A DNA stretch of 5,523 bases from Planctomycetaceae bacterium (lineage in GTDB: Bacteria; Planctomycetota; Phycisphaerae; Phycisphaerales; SM1A02): the NCBI GenBank assembly GCA_002684315.1, contig NYVB01000022.1:1-5523 (forward strand), in the 5' to 3' direction. Shown here piece after piece: positions 1 to 4,722 of the stretch. The notes below the pieces were generated by a model. The model worked only from the letters and a program-made list of their open reading frames with translations. It searched no databases and was not told the origin of the DNA. The position numbers and the translations under genes were made by a program. Position 1 is the stretch's first letter; every line of letters begins with the position of its first letter.

Positions 1-306
1 AAGAAGGCAGCCAAGAAGAAGACCGCTAAGAAGGCCACTCGCAAGAAGGCCACCAAGAAGAAGACTGCCAAGAAGGCCACTCGCAAGAAGGCAGCAAAGA
101 AGAAGACTGCCAAGAAGGCGACACGCAAGAAGGCAGCCAAGAAGAAGACCACTCGCAAGAAGGTCGCCAAGAAGAAGACTGCTAAGAAGGCCACTCGCAA
201 GAAGGCCACCAAGAAGAAGACTGCCAAGAAGGCCACTCGCAAGAAGGCCGCCAAGAAGAAGACCGCTAAGAAGGCCACTCGCAAGAAGGCCGCCAAACGC
301 CGTCGC
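1..306 (+). repeat. In-frame 42-base tandem repeat array encoding the histone-like tail
   Basis: Eight units can be read: 1-42, 43-84, 85-126, 127-156 (short, 30 bases), 157-198, 199-240, 241-282, and a terminal partial unit from 283. Units 2 (43-84) and 6 (199-240) are identical over all 42 bases. Other units differ mostly at third positions of Ala and Thr codons (GCA/GCC/GCG, ACC/ACT/ACA). Unit 4 lacks four codons (Ala-Lys-Lys-Ala) but stays in frame. The array continues to the left edge, so its total copy number is unknown. Codon-phased units and in-frame indels suggest growth and shrinkage by slippage or recombination under selection for protein charge. Confidence 0.92.
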
Positions 307-309
307 TGA
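1..309 (+). CDS. Histone H1-like lysine-rich repeat protein, C-terminal part (5' end missing)
   Basis: The reading frame is open from base 1 and ends with TGA at 307-309, giving 102 residues without any start codon, so the gene begins upstream of the window. Of these residues 50 are Lys and 10 are Arg; the rest are almost only Ala and Thr, with one Val. The sequence is a tandem array of the 14-residue unit KKAAKKKTAKKATR, ending in KKAAKRRR. Nearly every lysine codon is AAG. Such tails resemble the C-terminal domain of eukaryotic histone H1 and bacterial H1-like proteins such as chlamydial Hc2 and Pseudomonas AlgP. They bind DNA through charge, are disordered when free, and help compact the nucleoid. 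DNA binding is therefore the likely role, by family resemblance. The N-terminal domain, which would identify the family, is not visible. A strong terminator follows 27 bases after the stop, so this is the last gene of its transcript. Confidence 0.85.
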   Translation, partial: KKAAKKKTAKKATRKKATKKKTAKKATRKKAAKKKTAKKATRKKAAKKKTTRKKVAKKKTAKKATRKKATKKKTAKKATRKKAAKKKTAKKATRKKAAKRRR

Positions 310-336
310 TTTCTTCACTCAGTCTGTGAAACTTTC

Positions 337-373
337 CGACGGGAGCCGCTTGCCGGCTCCCGTCGTGTTTTTT
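337..373 (+). terminator. Intrinsic (Rho-independent) terminator after the histone-like gene
   Basis: A perfect 12-bp GC-rich stem is formed by CGACGGGAGCCG (337-348) and CGGCTCCCGTCG (354-365) around a 5-base loop. TG and then six T residues (368-373) follow. It starts 27 bases after the stop codon of the histone-like gene. This is a textbook factor-independent terminator in the plus direction and separates that gene from the ferredoxin gene. Confidence 0.93.
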
Positions 374-410
374 GGTATTTGATGTCGCTCTGAAAATATG
401 GATCGGATAG

Positions 411-441
411 GATCCCTGAACCGATTAAGGAATCAGGGACC
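411..441 (+). promoter_or_regulatory. Inverted repeat in the ferredoxin leader region
   Basis: TCCCTGA (413-419) and TCAGGGA (433-439) form a perfect 7-bp inverted repeat around a 13-base AT-richer spacer. One further G-C pair (411/441) lies beyond a mismatch. It lies 34 to 60 bases before the ferredoxin start codon. It could be an operator for a dimeric regulator or a hairpin in the 5' untranslated RNA; the sequence alone does not decide. I see no convincing sigma-70 promoter nearby. TTGATG at 379-384 is a possible -35 box, but no good -10 box follows at the usual distance. Confidence 0.4.
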
Positions 442-472
442 GCTTCGGACACCCTTGAGAGACCATGACACC

Positions 473-736
473 ATGACTCATGTAATTGCAGAACCCTGCG
501 TGGGAACGAAAGACACGGCCTGTGTCGATGTCTGTCCAGTGGATTGCATCCACCCGAAGTCGGATGAGGATTCATTCGAAAAGAACACGCAGCTGTTCAT
601 CGACCCCGACACCTGCATCGACTGCGGGCTGTGCGTCGACGAGTGTCCGGTTCAGGCGATCTATCCCGAAGAGGATCTGCCCGACGAGTGGATGAAGTAC
701 ATTCAGATCAATGTGGATCACTTCAGCTCCGAGTGA
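473..736 (+). CDS. Seven-iron-type ferredoxin ([3Fe-4S]/[4Fe-4S])
   Basis: An 87-residue soluble, acidic electron carrier that shuttles low-potential electrons between cytoplasmic oxidoreductases. Eight Cys are present: 9, 17, 21, 25, 48, 51, 54 and 58. By alignment with Azotobacter FdI and the Thermus/Bacillus 7Fe ferredoxins, C9, C17 and C58 should hold a [3Fe-4S] cluster, and C21, C48, C51 and C54 a [4Fe-4S] cluster (motif CIDCGLCVDECP, 48-59). The position of a second Cys in the first motif is Thr12, which is why the first cluster is expected to be three-iron. C25 is then not a ligand. The C-terminal IYPEEDLPDEW segment is typical of this group. The ATG at 473 is chosen because homologues begin MxHVI, and GAGAGA (457-462) lies ten bases upstream. 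An in-frame ATG at 398 would add 25 unlike residues. The gene stands alone between a terminator and a convergent gene, so the redox partner is unknown. Confidence 0.93.
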   Translation: MTHVIAEPCVGTKDTACVDVCPVDCIHPKSDEDSFEKNTQLFIDPDTCIDCGLCVDECPVQAIYPEEDLPDEWMKYIQINVDHFSSE

Positions 737-751
737 TCCGATTCAGAAGAA

Positions 752-772
752 GGCCTCGAGGACCCTCAGGCC
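752..772. terminator. Hairpin between convergent 3' ends, possible bidirectional terminator
   Basis: GGCCT (752-756) pairs with AGGCC (768-772), and the inner GAG (758-760) pairs with CTC (765-767) around a GACC loop, with one bulged C. It sits 15 bases after the ferredoxin stop and covers the stop codon of the minus-strand gene (766-768). There is no T run on the plus side. On the minus side the RNA would continue TTCTTCTG, which is only moderately U-rich. The position suits termination of both convergent genes, but the signal is weak. Confidence 0.35.
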
Positions 773-1176
773 GCTTCGTCCAGGGATTGATCTCCCGAGC
801 ACACATCAAGACCTGAAGGTGCATCGGATCGCTCGGTCCAGTCCTCGGCCCTGGGACCGAGCTTGAGTTCACTCGACATCGTCTTTCGATACCCGAGCTT
901 TCTGACGATCTCAAGGACATCACTCCACGATGGGAATGATTTTCCGTTGACCTGCTTGAAGGCGTCGATCGCCATCAGGAAGAGGAACTGTTCATTGGTC
1001 ATTTCGCCCTCTTCGGCAGCCTTGACGAAATCCGTAAGACGTCGACCGGGTCCTCTTCGGCGTTCGAGGTTGGTCGGATCACTTCCGAGAAGGCGTCGAT
1101 CGAGACCGGATCGACGATCGACGACCTCACCATCGTTGTTCCACTCGCCGTCGTTTCCTTGTGGGTTTGCACTCAT
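766..1176 (-). CDS. Hypothetical small protein with arginine-rich N-terminal motifs
   Basis: A 136-residue soluble protein of no family I can name firmly. Residues 1-18 are polar and Asn/Gly/Asp-rich. Residues 20-46 carry repeated arginine motifs (DRRSGLDRR, ERRRGPGRR). Residues 48-98 look like a compact helical domain (LTDFVKAAEEGEMTNEQF, then FPSWSDVLEIVRKLGYRK). The tail from about 105 is acidic and low in structure. The clear division into a charged linker and a conserved-looking helical core, plus a plausible ribosome site (GAGGGA on the minus strand, at 1187-1192, ten bases before the ATG), supports a real gene. I recall similar uncharacterised proteins in planctomycetes, but this cannot be confirmed here. 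It converges on the ferredoxin gene and diverges from the membrane-protein pair. Nucleic-acid or protein binding through the Arg motifs is a guess only. Confidence 0.7.
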   Translation of the reverse strand: MSANPQGNDGEWNNDGEVVDRRSGLDRRLLGSDPTNLERRRGPGRRLTDFVKAAEEGEMTNEQFLFLMAIDAFKQVNGKSFPSWSDVLEIVRKLGYRKTMSSELKLGPRAEDWTERSDAPSGLDVCSGDQSLDEAA

Positions 1177-1216
1177 GGTGGATCGTTCCCTCGCTGCTTA
1201 CAGATCGTGAGCTACA

Positions 1217-1232
1217 CTGGGCGGGCGCCCAG
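1217..1232. promoter_or_regulatory. Palindrome in the divergent promoter region, candidate operator
   Basis: CTGGGCG (1217-1223) and CGCCCAG (1226-1232) form a perfect 7-bp inverted repeat with a 2-base centre. It lies in the 85-base gap between two divergently transcribed genes, 30 bases before the start at 1262 and 41 bases from the start at 1176. With a 2-base centre it is a better candidate for a protein-binding site than for an RNA hairpin. TACACT at 1213-1218 is a poor -10-like match that would overlap it. No clear -35 box is seen. Confidence 0.4.
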
Positions 1233-1261
1233 ACCTTCATGACACCACTCGGCATAAAACA

Positions 1262-1741
1262 ATGACGACTGAAGCAGCAAATACAGGACAACAGACATTC
1301 AACCCGCTGGCTGCCGTCTGTGCGTGGCTGATTCCGGGTCTGGGCCACTGGATCAGCGGTGAGAAGGCCCGAGGTGGCCTGATCTTCCTTGGAATCGCGT
1401 TTTTATGGATCTGCGGCATCTTCATCGGAGGCCTCGATGCCGTCGACCGGACCTCGGACAGACTCTGGTTCGTGGCCCAGGCCGGGAGCGGACCCGTTGC
1501 ATTCGCCGTCAACGGCCTGAACGAGAGAGTCATCAAGTCAGGAAACGTCGGCGAGCTGATCGACGCCCCCGCGATGCGGGGTCAGAAGGTCGAGAAGATC
1601 AGCACTTCGATGGGAATCGCCAGAGCGAATGAATACGGGATTCTCTTCACCGCACTCGCTGGTCTCATGAACATGATCGCGATCCTTGATGCCGCCACGA
1701 GAAACAAGAACGAACGACGCCGAGAGGGAGAAGGCACATGA
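1262..1741 (+). CDS. Small multi-pass membrane protein, DUF6677-like
   Basis: A 159-residue protein. Residues 13-32 (FNPLAAVCAWLIPGLGHWISGEKARGG begins here) form a hydrophobic segment with the P-G-L-G-H-W signature that is also seen in TM2-like small membrane proteins. A second membrane segment spans about 38-57 and a third about 124-143. The middle (60-120) is polar and ends with a basic tail NKNERRREGEGT. The pattern of FNPLAAV, IPGLGHW and GGLDAVDR followed by DRLWFVAQ matches what I remember of the planctomycete family DUF6677, whose function is unknown. No strong Shine-Dalgarno site is visible before the ATG at 1262. The next gene starts inside its stop codon (ATGA at 1738-1741), so the two are almost certainly co-transcribed and may form one membrane complex. 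Confidence 0.75.
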   Translation: MTTEAANTGQQTFNPLAAVCAWLIPGLGHWISGEKARGGLIFLGIAFLWICGIFIGGLDAVDRTSDRLWFVAQAGSGPVAFAVNGLNERVIKSGNVGELIDAPAMRGQKVEKISTSMGIARANEYGILFTALAGLMNMIAILDAATRNKNERRREGEGT

Positions 1742-1989
1742 CGAACGTGCTTGCATGGATTCCCTTCATCGAACCCCTACCCCACATCGGATCATGGTGG
1801 CCCCTGCTCCTGTTGCCGTTGTCGATCGGTCTCTCGCTCGTCTTTCGTGCGATTCGAACGAAGGATCTCTCCAACTACGCTCGAGATGTCACGATCATGA
1901 CGATGCAGATCATCCTGGCCATGGCGGGACTCGGAATTGTCTTCGCTGTCGTCGTTCAGTGGCTGGTGCCACTGCTGCCTGTCACTTGA
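1738..1989 (+). CDS. Small two-pass membrane protein, coupled to the upstream gene
   Basis: An 83-residue hydrophobic protein with two predicted membrane helices: about 18-36 (WWPLLLLPLSIGLSLVFRAI) and about 53-76 (IMTMQIILAMAGLGIVFAVV). A short charged connector, RTKDLSNYARD, joins them, so the hairpin would place a basic loop on the cytoplasmic side. The start ATG overlaps the stop of the preceding gene as ATGA, which suggests reinitiation and a fixed stoichiometry with it. I do not recognise a family. The stop TGA (1987-1989) lies beyond the end of the helicase gene on the other strand, so the two genes overlap tail to tail by eight bases. A role as partner of the DUF6677-like protein is inferred from the coupling only. 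Confidence 0.75.
   Translation: MTNVLAWIPFIEPLPHIGSWWPLLLLPLSIGLSLVFRAIRTKDLSNYARDVTIMTMQIILAMAGLGIVFAVVVQWLVPLLPVT
1957..1974. other. Perfect hairpin at the 3' end of the membrane-protein pair
   Basis: CAGTGGC (1957-1963) and GCCACTG (1968-1974) form a 7-bp stem with a TGGT loop, inside the last codons of the two-pass protein gene and just past the stop codon of the convergent helicase gene. Neither strand has a T run after it, so it is not a classical terminator. It could slow or help end transcription where the two convergent units meet, or protect mRNA 3' ends. Chance within coding DNA is also possible. Confidence 0.3.
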
Positions 1990-3496
1990 CCTTGCGAACA
2001 CCGCCGCCGGGACGTTCGGTCTTGGACACGGGACGCTGCTTCCCGAGACGACGTGTGACCTGACCACGTGCGCCGAATTTGGGGTTGGAATTCACATCGG
2101 ATTTCTTCTTTTTCTTCCTGCCACCATGACGTGCATCCGGCTTGGATGTGGATCGGTGGTCTTCGGGATCGTATTTCGCGTTGGCTGTCTTCGACTTGCC
2201 CCGACCGGATGCCCCCCCGGACCTTCGTTGTCCCTTCGCCGCGTCCTGCTCTTCCCGAAGTTTCGCCTTGCGCTCGAAACTCTTGAGTGCCTTTTCACCA
2301 TCGCGGGTCTTCTCGAGTCGCTCGAGATCGACTTCTCGCATCCAATGTTCATAAGGCGGAGGATCGATTCGACCGACCTTGGTGCCGGCCACGGATCGAA
2401 AACGGAGCCAATGTTCCTCTTCACGTGGTGAAACGAGCGAGAAGGCGTTGCCGACCCCACCACCGTGAGCGGCTCGACCGACACGATGAACGTATTCCTC
2501 GGTCGATACCGGAAGGTCGTAGTTGATCACGGTCTCGATCGCGGTGATGTGAAGCCCGCGAGCTGCCACATCCGTCGCGACGAGGACGGGAAGTTCACCG
2601 GACGAAAAACGTTCGATCGCGCGCTGGCGCTGGGCCTGCGAGCGGTTTCCGTGGACCAGACCGACGGAGAGTCCATTGCGACGGAGAGCGGTGGAGATCC
2701 AGCCGGCGCGTCGCCTCGTTCGTGAAAAGACCACGACACCTCGAAGATCCTGATCCTTGATCAGTGAAAGAACGATCGGGACCTTCACGCTGTCTGGAAC
2801 ATGCATCGAATACTGGCCGATGTGTCCGACCGCGGTATTCGCACCGATCTCGGCGCGGAAGGGCACGTCGAGAAAATCGTTGGCCAGTGCGGCGATCGGC
2901 TTGGGCATCGTCGCCGAGAAGAAAAGCATCTGTCTTTGATCGGGGATGCGCTCGAGGAGGTGACGGACCTGAGGAAGAAAGCCCATGTCGAGCATTCGAT
3001 CGGCCTCATCGACCACCACCTGGCGGACATGTGCGAGCGAGAGAGCACCGCAATCGATCAGTTCGCGAAGTCTTCCCGGAGTTCCCACCAGAAGATCGAC
3101 GCCGGATTCAAGAGCGTCACGCTGAGGACGAAGAGCCGATTTTCCAAACACGGCCTTGGATCGAAGCACGGAACCACGAAACAGGGATCGACCTTCTTCG
3201 GCCACCTGTTGAGCGAGCTCTCTGACAGGGCACAAGACGAGCGTTCTGATGCGACGAGAAGGATCGACGGGCTTACCCTTCTCTCGCGGGGGAGGGTCGT
3301 CCAGGAGCCGCTGGGCGAGCGGAATGGTGTAGGCAAGCGTCTTGCCGGTACCGGTTGGTGCCAGACCGACGATGTCACGGCCTTGAAGCGAGGCTTCAAG
3401 CGTGGCTTTCTGGATCGGTGTGGGCGTATGGATATCCATGTTCTCCAGACCGGAGACCAGGATTGGATTCAAAGCGAAATCATTAAAAGAACTCAT
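1982..3496 (-). CDS. DEAD-box ATP-dependent RNA helicase (RhlE-like) with unusual motifs
   Basis: A 504-residue protein of the DEAD-box superfamily 2 group, which unwinds short RNA duplexes in ribosome assembly, mRNA decay and cold adaptation. In order: Q motif with PTPIQ (25-29), Walker A APTGTGKT (46-53), motif Ia PVRELA (90-95), Ib TPGR (139-142), DEAD (163-166), SAT (194-196), VFSRT (256-260), motif V TDVAARGLHI (308-317), motif VI HRVGRAAH (337-344). A basic disordered tail (about 400-504, with RKKKKK at 460-465) probably binds RNA. The ATG at 3496 gives the usual MSSFNDFAL start before the Q motif. An in-frame ATG at 3631 would add 45 unlike residues. Departures from consensus are V for T in Ia, GK for the GG doublet (118-119), H316 for Asp in V, and H344 for the last Arg of VI. 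The last two contact ATP in related enzymes, so activity may be altered. No strong ribosome site is visible. Confidence 0.93.
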   Translation of the reverse strand: MSSFNDFALNPILVSGLENMDIHTPTPIQKATLEASLQGRDIVGLAPTGTGKTLAYTIPLAQRLLDDPPPREKGKPVDPSRRIRTLVLCPVRELAQQVAEEGRSLFRGSVLRSKAVFGKSALRPQRDALESGVDLLVGTPGRLRELIDCGALSLAHVRQVVVDEADRMLDMGFLPQVRHLLERIPDQRQMLFFSATMPKPIAALANDFLDVPFRAEIGANTAVGHIGQYSMHVPDSVKVPIVLSLIKDQDLRGVVVFSRTRRRAGWISTALRRNGLSVGLVHGNRSQAQRQRAIERFSSGELPVLVATDVAARGLHITAIETVINYDLPVSTEEYVHRVGRAAHGGGVGNAFSLVSPREEEHWLRFRSVAGTKVGRIDPPPYEHWMREVDLERLEKTRDGEKALKSFERKAKLREEQDAAKGQRRSGGASGRGKSKTANAKYDPEDHRSTSKPDARHGGRKKKKKSDVNSNPKFGARGQVTRRLGKQRPVSKTERPGGGVRKVK

Positions 3497-3650
3497 GGCA
3501 CTGCCCAGACGTATGTGAAGGTGAACGAGGAGCATATCGGGCCTTGACGATCTGGACAGAGATCGAAAGGGTCCAAGTCGCTCCGACTTATCACTGAAGG
3601 AGCCAGAGACGGCTTTTTCATCCGTATTCATCAGGAATCCGGAGAAGCAA

Positions 3651-3680
3651 TGAGGGAGAGGTCAAGCAGGACCTCTCTCA
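3651..3680. other. Long inverted repeat upstream of the unknown gene
   Basis: The left arm TGAGGGAGAGGTC (3651-3663) pairs with GACCTCTCTCA (3670-3680) as 11 base pairs, with two G residues bulged on the left arm and a loop AAGCAG. Neither strand has a T run after it. It begins 81 bases before the ATG at 3761 and may be a leader hairpin for either divergent transcript or a binding site. Confidence 0.45.
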
Positions 3681-3697
3681 GGACGATGAAGGGCCTG

Positions 3698-3720
3698 AGC
3701 GCTTTCACCGGAAAAGCGTT
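3698..3720. other. Second inverted repeat upstream of the unknown gene
   Basis: AGCGCTTT (3698-3705) pairs with AAAGCGTT (3713-3720) with one G-U wobble around a 7-base loop CACCGGA. It follows the first hairpin by 17 bases and ends 40 bases before the ATG at 3761. The tandem arrangement of two stems suggests a structured leader, but no riboswitch or known cis-RNA class is recognised. Confidence 0.35.
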
Positions 3721-3748
3721 CTGACATTCACCCGGAAACCGGCTGTGC

Positions 3749-3752
3749 GGAG
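3749..3752 (+). promoter_or_regulatory. Ribosome binding site deciding the start of the unknown gene
   Basis: GGAG lies eight bases before the ATG at 3761, a normal spacing. An in-frame GTG starts on the last G of this motif (3752) and therefore cannot use it, so the ATG is the better start. Confidence 0.6.
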
Positions 3753-3760
3753 TGTTCATC

Positions 3761-4645
3761 ATGAATCACGAAAACGACCACCAAGGCATGCCAGCATCCC
3801 AGGAACCCATTCATGAGCTCAGAGCTCATCTTGATTTCGAATCCGAATCATGGAACGGATCCGGACAGGATTTGAAAAAGACGGCTGATGGTGCCGGCAA
3901 GGACGACATGAACTTCTGGCACGATGCCTTCGATCCCGCCAGAGAAATGTCGGCATACCACAGGCTTGCGATCGAACCGATGAGAATGAACGACCTGCTC
4001 TCCATCTGGAAATTCGGGTCGACTTCGAGAGAAGGACGAAACATCATTCTTGATTGTGAAGTCGCTTGCGCAAAGGTGGATGATCCACTGAAGGTTCTCA
4101 GGACACTTCACCAACGAACCGTTGATCTGGTCGGCCGCGATACCGCGGAGGGCCTGCTCATTCTCGATGACGACGCACTCGCACTCTACGCAGCAAGCTT
4201 CGAGATCAACGAATTGCAGATGGTCCGAGTGAACGGACCGATCGATCGCGGTGACATCACCGCGATGTTGGAGAACGCCACCAGCGGGAATTCGATACTG
4301 GAAGCTGAAATGCGCTCGGAGTGCAGCGTTGAATGGCGACTCAACGGACCCGCGATCATCGAAAGTCGCAATCTCGACATGATCGCAGCCGCACTGGGTG
4401 CCGACATGGCACGGTATGTCGAGGCGTTTCTGGGACTCGAAGCGGGAAACATCCCCCGTCCACCACAAGAGACCATGATTCAACTTCTGGCTCGGACGAA
4501 TTCCATTCTGGTGAGCCCCCAGGACACGCAGATTGCGGATGCTTCGATCGAAATCGGGATTCGCTCCAATGTTCAGGGTGCGATCGAGTCGGAACTCGTC
4601 TTTCTGAGACCACACGGAATCTGGCAGCCACGTGAAGCGGCATGA
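3761..4645 (+). CDS. Unrecognised soluble protein (hypothetical)
   Basis: A 294-residue protein that I do not recognise. There is no signal peptide or membrane segment. The first 45 residues are polar and probably disordered (HQGMPASQEP, NGSGQDLKK). From about residue 51 (FWHDAFDPAREMSAYHRLAIEP) to the end it looks like a folded, mildly acidic mixed alpha/beta protein. Only three Cys occur (99, 103, 188) and there is no clear metal or nucleotide motif. Distinct pieces are a central DDD at 136-138 within LILDDDALALY and a region SVEWRLNGPAIIESRNLDMIAAALGADMARYV (189-220). ATG 3761 is preferred because GGAG (3749-3752) sits eight bases before it; the in-frame GTG at 3752 would overlap that site. 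The helicase lies divergently upstream and the transporter gene 77 bases downstream, but neither gives a functional hint. Confidence 0.8.
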   Translation: MNHENDHQGMPASQEPIHELRAHLDFESESWNGSGQDLKKTADGAGKDDMNFWHDAFDPAREMSAYHRLAIEPMRMNDLLSIWKFGSTSREGRNIILDCEVACAKVDDPLKVLRTLHQRTVDLVGRDTAEGLLILDDDALALYAASFEINELQMVRVNGPIDRGDITAMLENATSGNSILEAEMRSECSVEWRLNGPAIIESRNLDMIAAALGADMARYVEAFLGLEAGNIPRPPQETMIQLLARTNSILVSPQDTQIADASIEIGIRSNVQGAIESELVFLRPHGIWQPREAA

Positions 4646-4679
4646 AACCGCGACGCATGACGAAAGACGAGAGCTGAGA

Positions 4680-4699
4680 GGGTTTCGGGACTGAAACCC
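4680..4699 (+). other. Hairpin between the unknown gene and the transporter gene
   Basis: GGGTTTC (4680-4686) and GAAACCC (4693-4699) form a perfect 7-bp stem around a 6-base loop. The 77-base gap (4646-4722) holds little else. No T run follows, so termination would be weak. It ends 23 bases before the transporter ATG and could instead affect expression of that gene. Confidence 0.4.
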
Positions 4700-4722
4700 G
4701 GGCATGAGGGTACGCTGTCCTC

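Larger units (their letters stand above)
3497..3760. promoter_or_regulatory. Divergent intergenic region with several hairpins
   Basis: This 264-base stretch separates the helicase (minus) from the unknown gene (plus) and must hold both promoters, yet I find no good -35/-10 pair. It contains AAGTCG/CGACTT (3575-3589, 3-base loop) and the two larger hairpins listed separately. It also has CCGG-AAA-CCGG (3732-3742). A near-direct repeat is TTCACCGGAAA (3704-3714) and TTCACCCGGAAA (3727-3738), 23 bases apart. The helicase may have a long leader RNA, as known for the cold-shock helicase gene deaD/csdA of E. coli, but that is only an analogy. The minus-strand frame stays open to 3631, which I regard as chance. 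Confidence 0.4.

Noticed and set aside
1..309. Tandem repeats resembling a CRISPR or other non-coding repeat array
   Set aside because: The units are contiguous with no unique spacers, keep a perfect reading frame to a stop codon, and vary mostly at third codon positions, so they are coding.
398..472. Longer N-terminus for the ferredoxin starting at 398
   Set aside because: The 25 added residues are unlike any ferredoxin N-terminus and overlap the inverted repeat; MTHVI at 473 matches the family start.
2801..3547. 248-codon open frame on the plus strand
   Set aside because: It lies wholly opposite the helicase catalytic core, has a composition typical of antisense shadow frames, and resembles no family.
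3599..3617. AGCC-AGAGAC-GGCT followed by five T residues, resembling a terminator
   Set aside because: The stem is only four base pairs and no plus-strand gene lies upstream; it is probably chance.
3497..3631. 45-residue N-terminal extension of the helicase starting at 3631
   Set aside because: DEAD-box proteins of this type begin a few residues before the Q motif. The extension is low-complexity and Ser/Arg-rich with no ribosome site, and looks like open frame by chance.
961..4565. Frequent CGATCG and GATCG words
   Set aside because: They occur mostly inside codons for common residue pairs (Ile, Asp, Arg, Ser) in this GC-rich coding DNA; without counts against a background I cannot claim enrichment.
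3848..4705. 285-codon and 255-codon open frames on the minus strand across 3848-5123
   Set aside because: They are antisense to the unknown gene and to the AtoE-like gene. The AtoE-like plus-strand frame is certain, and the products look like shadow translations.
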